Origin: Coenobita brevimanus
Lineage: Eukaryota > Arthropoda > Malacostraca > Decapoda > Coenobitidae
Direction: 5' to 3'
Length of the DNA: 64,000 nt
NCBI GenBank assembly: GCA_032717465.1
Contig: CM064690.1
Coordinates: 8,824,593 to 8,888,592, forward strand
Every line of letters begins with the position of its first letter. Position 1 is the first letter of the stretch. A program made the translations under genes and the position numbers. Below are positions 57,538 to 64,000 of this stretch, piece after piece. The notes under the pieces were generated by a model that had not been told where the DNA came from, made no database searches, and saw only the letters and a list, made by a program, of their open reading frames with translations.

Positions 57538-57755
57538 TTATGCAAGGAAGATGGAACCAAAGACTGAGCCCGCACGAACGTTCCTTCCAAGAAAAAAAAA
57601 AAAATACAAAAGAGAGCCAAATTCAAGATCCATTCATTTCGAGATGCCTGGACACACTGAGTTTGAAAGATTGGAGATAACAGGATGTAAGAAATACAGA
57701 CAGAGGGAGACAGTTCCAGAGATGACCCTTTGCATAAGTGAAGGACTGGGAGTAT
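57538..57755 (-). mobile_element. LINE F/G family, 3'-end fragment, inverted
   Basis: The minus strand gives the last about 215 bases of the F/G family: AACTGTCTCCCTCTGTCTGT, the CATCTCGAAATGAATGGATC stop-codon region and the 3' UTR up to TTCCATCTTCCTTGCATAAA. It is truncated at 57755 in the C-terminal coding region. It lies tail to tail with copy G. Confidence 0.75.
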
Positions 57756-58240
57756 GCAAATTGACAACAGAAGAAATAAAAAAAGAGACAGTAAGTACCT
57801 TTTTGTTATGTAGTAGAAGTAAACGAAAAATTTTGAGTGAAGGAATAATTTATATTATGTTACTACGACAGTGTTTATTATATAATGCATGCAGTACACT
57901 GTTTTTGTATATATGATCCCTGAAGGACTGTGGTTGAGATTCACGCCCCCTGGGGCAGGATGAAAATAAATGCAGAATTAGCAGCCAGAGCCTCAATTTC
58001 CACAGTTCATTATGTCCTAAACGGCCTTATGACTGCCACATTGAACTATCGCTTAGTCCTACATTCCGTGTGGTGTCTGCGTTACACCTGTCGTCTGTTG
58101 TGTTGGCTGGTGATAGAATTAAAGTGTTTTGACGCACCATAGGAAAAAAAAAAAAAAAAAAAAAGCTGACTACACTCAGACAGAGACGCAAATCCTCCTC
58201 AGTGTCTGGGTGTAGTGCCACACATTTGATATTCATGTAT
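57756..58240. other. No gene seen
   Basis: An A-run of 22 at 58143-58164 is the only notable feature. Confidence 0.4.
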
Positions 58241-58858
58241 GTGTTTAGTAGTACTGTAATTTTAAGTTAGATAGGGTGTAACCTGAGTATTAGTCTATAA
58301 GTTCCTACCCTAAGTAGTAATTCATATATTAATGATTAATGTAGGGTTAACTATTTTTACATGTATCTCTGTATCTATGCATTGGGTGATGTAATTGTGG
58401 ATGTTGAGCGATGGGAATTCCCCGTCTCGTAGAGTAACGAATAACGTGCGCAACTTTTCTTGTCGTTGTTGGGCGCCGAGTTTAAACCTTAAACAGAATG
58501 ATGATGAATAAACAATTCTTTCCGTAACCTAGTTGTGAAATGTTTGCTAATGAAGCTGCTAGAACACAAGTATGTAAGATTAGCAGTCCAAAAGGCCTAA
58601 ATAATGTCATTTGTGAGGATTCAAAGTTCCGTTTATCTTGGCCGTCACTAGATGGCATGAGCTGCTCTCAGATTTAAATTGAGATAGTGATAGAATCAGT
58701 ATCTAAATTAAGTAAGGAATAAATCCCAAATTTTCCCCAATTCAATCAAAAGTCCTGGCGTCATGGGTACACTGCTAAATAAATTGTAAAGAAAATTGAA
58801 ACCCACCATATTTCAAAAACACCATCTCATTTGACTAAGCAGTGGCTGCCCAACAGAG

Positions 58859-59047
58859 TCACTCGAGCCCCAGTCATCGTATCTAATGGATGTTCGTTCA
58901 GGTGAGTCGTCCACATTTCTTCTTCCTCCCCCTCTTTTTCTTTGTTTAATCCTTACTTATTATGGACTATATGAAGTAATATTGTTGAGAGTTTAACGTA
59001 GTGTCACTCGAGCCCCAGTCATCGTATCTAATGGACGTTCGTTCAGT
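58859..59047 (+). repeat. Direct repeat of about 45 bp
   Basis: GTCACTCGAGCCCCAGTCAT followed by CGTATCTAATGGATGTTCG (58859-58903) recurs at 59003-59047 with a single change (GGAC for GGAT). Spacing 144 bases. Confidence 0.8.
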
Positions 59048-59356
59048 CCCCCAGACACCGGCGACGTCCGTGTGAGCACGACGTTATTCCTATAGTATTG
59101 CTCGTAGACTTTTACATACACACTTACACTATCCACGAGTTACTTTACAAACCGAAAGAAGTTGATATTGATCCTATCAAGTGAACTTTTTTTGTAGATA
59201 AGGAATAGAAATATAAAAGTGATATGATCTGTAACGGAAAGGAAAAATTCAAATTCATTAACTGTTCTCTTTCTTTAAAATTATTAGAAAAAAAAAATCA
59301 GGAGCGTGGAAGGGAACTTAGTGATTGTGAGCAAAAATGTGATATTTGAGTTGTAC

Positions 59357-59662
59357 CTCGAGGCCAAACAAGCCCGAGTGATTGGGTGTTCCTGGTGATT
59401 ATATTTTTTTTTTTTTAATTATTCGAGGCTAGACAAGCCCGAGAGATTACGTATTTCTAGTGACTATATAACATTGTTGATGATGAACTGTAAATAATAC
59501 TGACGATGTGGGAATCGAGAAAATTACATGAGGAGAATATATTATATGGGTGAAAGATGAACACAAATAGTCATTCTTATTGATTCGAGGCTATGCCAGC
59601 CCGAACAGACAATTCATGCCCGTAAAAAATGTCCCTGTCTTGAGGCCATTGTTGAGCCCAAG
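59357..59662 (+). repeat. Four related stem-loops with compensatory stem changes
   Basis: Each has a 5' arm of 8 bases, a 7-9-base loop and a 3' arm of 7 bases, giving 7 pairs with one bulged A. Unit 1 is CTCGAGGC...GCCCGAG (59357-59378). Unit 2 is TTCGAGGC...GCCCGAG (59422-59443). Unit 3 is TTCGAGGC...GCCCGAA (59584-59605). Unit 4 is CTTGAGGC...GCCCAAG (59639-59662). The outer pair is C-G, T.G, T-A or C-G, and the third pair is C-G or T-A. Both sides change together and the bulge is constant. Function unknown; the placement upstream of gag suggests an RNA element of the retrotransposon (inference). Confidence 0.7.
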
Positions 59663-60149
59663 AGTAACGGCCAAAAAGAAAGTAAAGTACAACAACTCCA
59701 TACCTCGCGTGTATCAAATTGTTTCGTCTGGTAATAATGTTAGAGGAATGATCACCCAAAAACCTTGGTAACATATACAATCTTCTCTCAAACTAAAATG
59801 GGTCATGTAATTAGGAAAAAAGAAATGTTTCTTTGTGGAAATTAACAGAATTATTAAAGTAGAGTAAAGTATATATCATTTTCTTTTCTTTATTAGTATA
59901 CCTAATCAAGGAAATTATGTCCTCAAGCCAAATTCACTCCCCTTCCAATTCAAGATTCCTTCGCTGAGGGAACGACAACCACCTGTGGCACCGACTAAAT
60001 CTAAGCTCGGCCAAAAACTACAAACGCTTACCACAATATTTCATAAATATTTACTATAAACTGTTATACTAAGTCGAGTACCACTTGTAGATCCATGGAT
60101 GAGTTGATCAGTACCCACAACAGGTAAGAATATAAATATCACTATCATT

Positions 60150-60256
60150 ACACTGGTGAATACCGGTGGGATAACATTTTCAGCTTTACACTGGTGTCAG
60201 CCAGTGGGATAAAATTTTTATCTTTACACTGGTGGCAATAGCGGTGGGATACTCAT
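60150..60256 (+). promoter_or_regulatory. Threefold repeated tRNA-Leu-type primer-binding module
   Basis: TTACACTGGTGAATACCGGT, TTACACTGGTGTCAGCCAGT and TTACACTGGTGGCAATAGCG each lead into GTGGGAT. Steps are about 38 and 39 bases. TGGTGTCAG...AGTGGGAT is complementary to the 3' end of animal tRNA-Leu, the usual minus-strand primer of some Gypsy elements. The middle copy fits best. Only one copy adjacent to the LTR would be needed. Confidence 0.6.
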
Positions 60257-60373
60257 CGTTCCCAAATTAGTGGCGTTGGTGAGAAAATGAAGGGAAGTGA
60301 AAGGTAAAGAGAGACTATTTCAACATTTAATTTCCTTTCTTTTTGTGAGTAAGAATAGTACATTAGGGTCACC

Positions 60374-61153
60374 ATGTCTCTATATGGACAGTTGTTTGCT
60401 CAGACGCAGCCGGAAGCTGATCGTCCGTCACAAGTAGGGCGAGATCATGTAACCATTCAATTGGATGAGGCTGAGGAACAGTTCGGTGCTACTAACAGAA
60501 CGCTGCTTTCACACTCGACCCCTTGTTCACACATTATGAGTTCACACCACTTTCTCACAAAACCGCGCAATATCCCAATTTTGGAATTGAATCAGCTACA
60601 AGGGATAGAAGCTACATCTCGCCTCGAAATGTTTTGTGAGGCGGTGGAACAAACTCATACTAGCAACGCAACTAGAATCCAGGTTGCCAAGAGTCGAATG
60701 GGTTCTGAATTGGCCACTTTTCATAATTATCAAAAGAAACATTTTGCACTGTCATGGCCCGAGCTTAAAAAAATCTTGAATGCGGAGTTTGCCATCGAGC
60801 TGAGTGTAGATCGAGTTTGGCAAGAGTTAGAGAACATGACCTATGACTGGGAGGAATCACCCCAGGCGTTTGTACATAGGTTCATGTGTAAGCATGCGGC
60901 TCTCGAAACAAAGTTCCCGAAAGAAAAGTTTCCCTCACGAGATAAACGGATCAAGAAGAAACTGTGGTATGGTCTTCCGCTCGAGTCTAGGGAAAAATTG
61001 GAAGGTTATCTTGATGACGGATATCCACTCCGTAAATTCATTGACAGGATCGAAATTGGGAAAGGCAGCTTCTCGAAGAGAGGTATACCACCAGAGTTAA
61101 TGCAATGCCGGATAGAGACAATAAAAGTGAAGATCCCTCAGATACCAATGTAG
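60374..61153 (+). CDS. Gypsy-type gag, capsid part
   Basis: A 259-codon frame starting at a good ATG context (GTCACCATGTC). The N-terminal part is polar. From about residue 70 (ILELNQLQGIEATSRLEMFC) the sequence resembles a retrotransposon gag capsid: helical, with WPELKKILNAEF, VWQELENM, SPQAFVHRFM and a basic RIKKKLWYGLPLESREKLEG segment. The last residues after PELMQ are in the wrong frame; the adjacent frame continues with MPDRDNKSEDPSDTNVVDN. The protein would assemble the particle in the cytoplasm. No transmembrane segment is seen. Confidence 0.8.
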   Translation: MSLYGQLFAQTQPEADRPSQVGRDHVTIQLDEAEEQFGATNRTLLSHSTPCSHIMSSHHFLTKPRNIPILELNQLQGIEATSRLEMFCEAVEQTHTSNATRIQVAKSRMGSELATFHNYQKKHFALSWPELKKILNAEFAIELSVDRVWQELENMTYDWEESPQAFVHRFMCKHAALETKFPKEKFPSRDKRIKKKLWYGLPLESREKLEGYLDDGYPLRKFIDRIEIGKGSFSKRGIPPELMQCRIETIKVKIPQIPM

Positions 61154-61264
61154 TTGATAATCCACCAAGACCATCCCATGATAACTGCCAATCCGAGTCA
61201 GACAAGGAAGTGACTGAATTGAGAGCTCAAGGGATTTGAAAACAAATTTAGAACAACTCAAAAA

Positions 61265-61522
61265 CAATCTACTGAAACACCGAGGCGAAAATACTGTAGT
61301 CATTGTCTGAAGAGTTCACACACGTTGCAAGAATGTTGGGCCAAACCACCACCAGGCCACTGTTTTGATTGCCGTAGGTTGGGATGTCGTAGAGGCATTA
61401 ATGATTGCCCAGGGCGCATAAACCGCAGCGCAGTGATGCGGGGCAATAACAGATTTCACCCACCCAGTCCAAATGCGAGGCAGACTGCCACTCAAAGTTC
61501 CCCCATCAGGCTATTTGACTAA
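61265..61522 (+). CDS. Gypsy-type gag, nucleocapsid with zinc knuckles
   Basis: This frame contains YCSHCLKSSHTLQEC (61295-61336), an exact CX2CX4HX4C zinc knuckle. It is followed by HCFDCRRLGCRRGINDC (from 61358), a second, variant cluster with Cys in place of His. Basic residues surround both. It would bind the element RNA. It is separated from the capsid frame by two small frameshifts, with a helical stretch (LKTNLEQLKNNLLKH) readable between them. Confidence 0.75.
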   Translation, partial: QSTETPRRKYCSHCLKSSHTLQECWAKPPPGHCFDCRRLGCRRGINDCPGRINRSAVMRGNNRFHPPSPNARQTATQSSPIRLFD

Positions 61523-61529
61523 CCGCAGG

Positions 61530-62040
61530 TATAACATCGCCCACAATAAGTGTCAGCGTGAATAATAAAATAGTGGAAACTGTTGTTGACACAGGGAGTG
61601 GATATACCTTACTCAAAGAGGCCACCGCGAAGCAGTTAGGAACAGAAATAAACACGAGGAGAAATCCACCGAGATTACAGGGAGTCACAGGAGCGCCACT
61701 CCGTATCCTGGGTATGGTCAAAGTAGATATCAGAGTGAGAGATGAGAAAGTTCATCAACAGTGGTGTCCAGTCGTTCCGAACGCCTACTTGACTACTGAA
61801 ATGTTGTTGGGATGTGATGTCCTCGGACAATCTCCGTTGATCTGGAATGGTGCACAACGAGCGCTAATGTGGGGAGGAGCCGCGTATGTCGTGAACTATG
61901 TTCCGCAGCGAAAAGGAAAAGTTGAACGAGTCCAGGCCACACCTATCAGAGCCGTCAGGAACCCTCAACAGTTGAAGCAAATTAATCTTGTAACAGTAGA
62001 GAGACTCATCCCATTTCAAACCAAATTGCCGTGCCAGTGA
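61530..62040 (+). CDS. Gypsy-type aspartic protease
   Basis: VETVVDTGSGYTLLKEATAK has the catalytic DTGS (61588-61599) early in the frame. A conserved hydrophobic-Gly block later (TTEMLLGCDVLGQSPLIW) corresponds to the ILG motif of retropepsins. The frame ends PFQTKLPCQ at a stop. The polyprotein continues at once in the overlapping frame from 62031, so a frameshift lies near 62035. The catalytic site looks intact. It would process the Gag-Pol polyprotein. Confidence 0.8.
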
Positions 62041-62573
62041 GTGAGGAGCCTAAAACCACTTTACTATTTTACCCACAAGCGCGTTTCAGTCATAATAGTC
62101 ACCCTTACTTATTACAGGTGAATTCAGAGGGCCTAGTCTATTTGCCCCTCAATAATAGAGCCAAACAAGACAAACTGTTTCGGATAGGTACCATTCTAGG
62201 CTCATATGAAATCATTGACGACCCTCCTGTAAGTACAGTCAACTCAGTAACCAAAATCCATAATGACCTGATCCCTACCAGTGATCGAACAGATGAAAGT
62301 GGAACTCGTGTTCAACGACTCCGAAAGCTAATTGATGAACAGACATGGCCACACTTAGATTCAGCTCAACAAGAAGAATTAGCTAACGTAATTCTGCAAC
62401 ACGATCCCCTCTTCATTTTGGAAAAAGGAGAACTAGGAACCATCAGCGGTCCCCCCGTTCACATTAAAGTAGCAGATCCACAGCCCAGCCGTGGACCGAT
62501 CTATCGATACCCTGAACAAGCTAAACAGGTGATCGCTGAAATGTTGCAAGATATGGAAGAGAGAAATTATTGA
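62031..62573 (+). CDS. Gypsy-type pol: protease-RT linker and RT N-terminus
   Basis: 180 codons. The first part has no named domain. HIKVADPQPSRGPIYRYPEQ is the typical lead into a Gypsy RT, and MLQDMEERNY is followed by a stop. The next frame gives IIERSAAAWLSPIVLVNKLD, so a one-base difference in the AAATTATTGAA stretch (about 62565) broke the frame. Confidence 0.75.
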   Translation: MPVSEEPKTTLLFYPQARFSHNSHPYLLQVNSEGLVYLPLNNRAKQDKLFRIGTILGSYEIIDDPPVSTVNSVTKIHNDLIPTSDRTDESGTRVQRLRKLIDEQTWPHLDSAQQEELANVILQHDPLFILEKGELGTISGPPVHIKVADPQPSRGPIYRYPEQAKQVIAEMLQDMEERNY

Positions 62574-63054
62574 AAGATCAGCAGCTGCCTGGTTATCTCC
62601 TATTGTATTAGTTAACAAGCTGGATGGCAGCAAGCGCATGTGTTTAGATTATCGCCACGTGAATCAACACCTAGCCACGGATATCTATCCACTGCCCAGA
62701 CTGGAAGAGTTAGTTGAGCAGGCCACAGGTCATAATTACTATGTGACTCTTGATATGCGTGAGGCATATTTTCAAATCATGTTGGACGAGGAAAGTCGTG
62801 ATTTAACCACATTCAGCGATGGAGTCAAACTTTACAGTTTTAGGCGCTTACCATTCGGACTAAAATGTTCACCAGCCATATTTTCCCGACGAATGCAGAA
62901 CATTCTTACTCCACTGTTGAAGCAAGGCTGGGTAAAGAATTATTTAGACGATTTGATAATTTGGGCTGATGACTTCTCCATGTTGTTGAGTCGCTTACAG
63001 CAACTATTCACTTTACTCTCACAGAATGGGGCCAAGTTAAATTTAAGTAAATGA
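62566..63054 (+). CDS. Gypsy-type reverse transcriptase core
   Basis: RMCLDYRHVNQHLATDIYPL, YVTLDMREAYFQIML (first catalytic Asp), TTFSDGVKLYSFRRLPFGLK, SPAIFSRRMQNIL and VKNYLDDLIIWADD are in order. YLDD lies at 62941-62952. All polymerase catalytic residues are intact. The frame is closed by TGA at 63052-63054 in LNLSK-stop-TFGLKE, where the family usually has Cys (TGC or TGT). It continues in the same frame. Confidence 0.88.
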   Translation: MIERSAAAWLSPIVLVNKLDGSKRMCLDYRHVNQHLATDIYPLPRLEELVEQATGHNYYVTLDMREAYFQIMLDEESRDLTTFSDGVKLYSFRRLPFGLKCSPAIFSRRMQNILTPLLKQGWVKNYLDDLIIWADDFSMLLSRLQQLFTLLSQNGAKLNLSK

Positions 63055-64000
63055 ACCTTTGGGTTAAAAGAAGTGACCTTTCTTGGCCATAAAATCTCAG
63101 CGGCCGGGAGTACGCCGGACCCAAAAAACATAGAGGCTATCAACAAAATGAAAAGACCCACCAAAGTAAAAGAAGTCCGGAGATTCCTTGGAATGTGCGG
63201 ATTCTACCGAAAACACGTACCTTCGTTCGCAAAAATAGCAGCTCCCCTAACTAACTTAACCAGATCCAGAGTAGCGTTCGAATGGTCAGATGAGTGTCAA
63301 TCCGCTTTTGATCAATTGAAGTTGAGCTTAGTGAATGCGCCAGTATTGGTAAGAGCCGTGACTCGACCATTCATTGCAACCACCGACGCGAGCAACACTC
63401 ATATTGGTGGCGTATTAAGTCAGATCCAACCAGACAGCTCCAACTTGCCAATTGGTTACTTTTCCAAAATGCTCAATCCTTGCGAGAGAAAGTATTCCGC
63501 AACTGATAAAGAAGCATTGGCAGTTGTTCTCACATGCCGCAACTTTCACCATTACTTGTGGGGTTCCCACTTTACTATCTTGACAGACCATCAACCGCTT
63601 ACTAGTATATTTAAGCGAAAAACCAAATCCCCACGTATGAACAGATGGATTCTTGAGATGCGTGAGTACGACTACAACGTGCAGTACGTCAAGGGTAAAT
63701 ATAATGTAGTCGCTGATCAACTTTCTAGACCTGTCAGAGTGATATTCCACCAGTCAGAAACCAACTGGCTTGGATTTAGTCGAGACGAGATGAGAGCTAA
63801 GCAACGAGAAGAACCCATGTGGGATGAGTTAGTTAAGTACTTGCGTAGTGAGAAGCTCCCTGCTAAAAGACTACCGAAAGCTATGTTGAGCCAGTTCGCA
63901 TTGATTGACGAACTATTATATTTTGCCCGTGAAACAAGTGATGGTAGCATCCAATATTGTTTGGTGATTCCTAAGTCAATCAGTAGAGAAGCTATCAAAC
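63055..64000 (+). CDS. Gypsy-type RT thumb, RNase H and tether (open at window end)
   Basis: The frame after the TGA is open for 315 codons to the window edge. FLGHKISAAGSTPDPKNIEA and RRFLGMCGFYRKHVPSFAKI are the RT thumb and connection. IATTDASNTHIGGVLSQ (near 63375) has the first RNase H Asp. KYSATDKEALAVV has the Glu and ILTDHQPLTSIF the second Asp. NVQYVKGKYNVVADQLSR is the classic end of RNase H. The last about 80 codons (EEPMWDELVKYLRS, YCLVIPKSISREAIK) lead to the integrase zinc finger, which is outside. Confidence 0.88.

Larger units (their letters stand above)
58241..60373 (+). other. Leader and possible 5' LTR of the Gypsy-type element
   Basis: About 2.1 kb without coding content precede gag. 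The 3' LTR is outside the window, so the LTR limits cannot be fixed. Candidate marks are a polyadenylation-type AATAAA in GATGAATAAACAATTC (58504-58519), a 40-base direct repeat (CACTCGAGCCCCAGTCATCG at 58860 and again at 59005), the four stem-loops and the primer-binding repeats listed separately. If the LTR ends just before the first primer-binding copy, its end would be ATTACA at about 60146-60151. Confidence 0.4.
60374..64000 (+). mobile_element. Ty3/Gypsy-type LTR retrotransposon, 5' part (cut by window end)
   Basis: Gag, zinc knuckles, aspartic protease, RT and RNase H follow in Gypsy order on the plus strand. The window ends in the region between RNase H and integrase. Frameshifts near 61100, 61250, 62035 and 62565 and an in-frame TGA at 63052-63054 make this copy defective. 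The integrase, 3' LTR and any env lie outside the window. Confidence 0.9.

Noticed and set aside
58740..58775. An alternative primer-binding site, TGGCGTCATGGGTAC (58757)
   Set aside because: It lies 1.6 kb before gag, and I cannot match it to a specific tRNA 3' end. The TGGTGTCAG...GTGGGAT module near gag is a better fit.

Overview
The window looks like intergenic DNA from an arthropod nuclear genome, most probably a decapod crustacean. That is an inference from four things: many long TA, CA, GA, GT and GATA microsatellites, the mix of LINE families, tRNA-derived SINEs, and TTAA-, TA- and 8-bp-duplicating DNA transposons. I found no intact host protein-coding gene. Nearly all recognisable coding sequence belongs to mobile elements or to one broken multicopy gene. 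Most short open frames are microsatellite translations or antisense shadows.

Layout. 1-5 kb: a TTAA-flanked piggyBac-like MITE, a split Tc1-like transposase relic and SINE heads. 5.8-8.2 kb: a minus-strand RTE-type LINE fossil cut by a second copy of the MITE. 8.3-12.2 kb: a plus-strand CR1-like LINE fossil cut first by a Tc1/mariner-like element (TA duplication) and again by a hAT-like element (8-bp duplication). 14.6-16.8 kb: a decayed LINE (family A). 17.2-21.4 kb: a minus-strand broken gene with nuclease-like acidic motifs, a CXC-type cysteine tail and an in-frame intron. 21.8-24.4 kb: an EEP+RT LINE. 25.4-27 kb: a decayed LINE whose 3' tail is GATA. 28-29.7 kb: pyrimidine-rich DNA. 30.4-32.3 kb: degenerate tandem repeats. 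32.7-38.3 kb: two head-to-head copies of the GATA-tailed LINE around a short-period minisatellite. 38.6-46 kb: SINEs, SINE dimers, a third MITE, AGGTCA-rich arrays and foldback elements. 47.2-51 kb: a hAT-like element that carries a 3-kb LINE. 52.6-53.1 kb: a GAAGT minisatellite. 54.2-57.8 kb: a second copy of that LINE and an inverted 3' fragment. 58.2-64 kb: the 5' part of a Ty3/Gypsy-type LTR retrotransposon (leader, gag, protease, RT, RNase H) that runs off the window end.

The elements do not form a pathway. They form a stratigraphy: target-site duplications and reading-frame continuity give the insertion order at several nested loci. The most unusual signal is a set of four stem-loops at 59.36-59.66 kb, upstream of the Gypsy gag, whose stems keep pairing through compensatory changes. 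A threefold repeated tRNA-Leu-like primer-binding module follows at 60.15-60.26 kb. Family and clade names are judgements from motifs in the sequence; no database search was possible.
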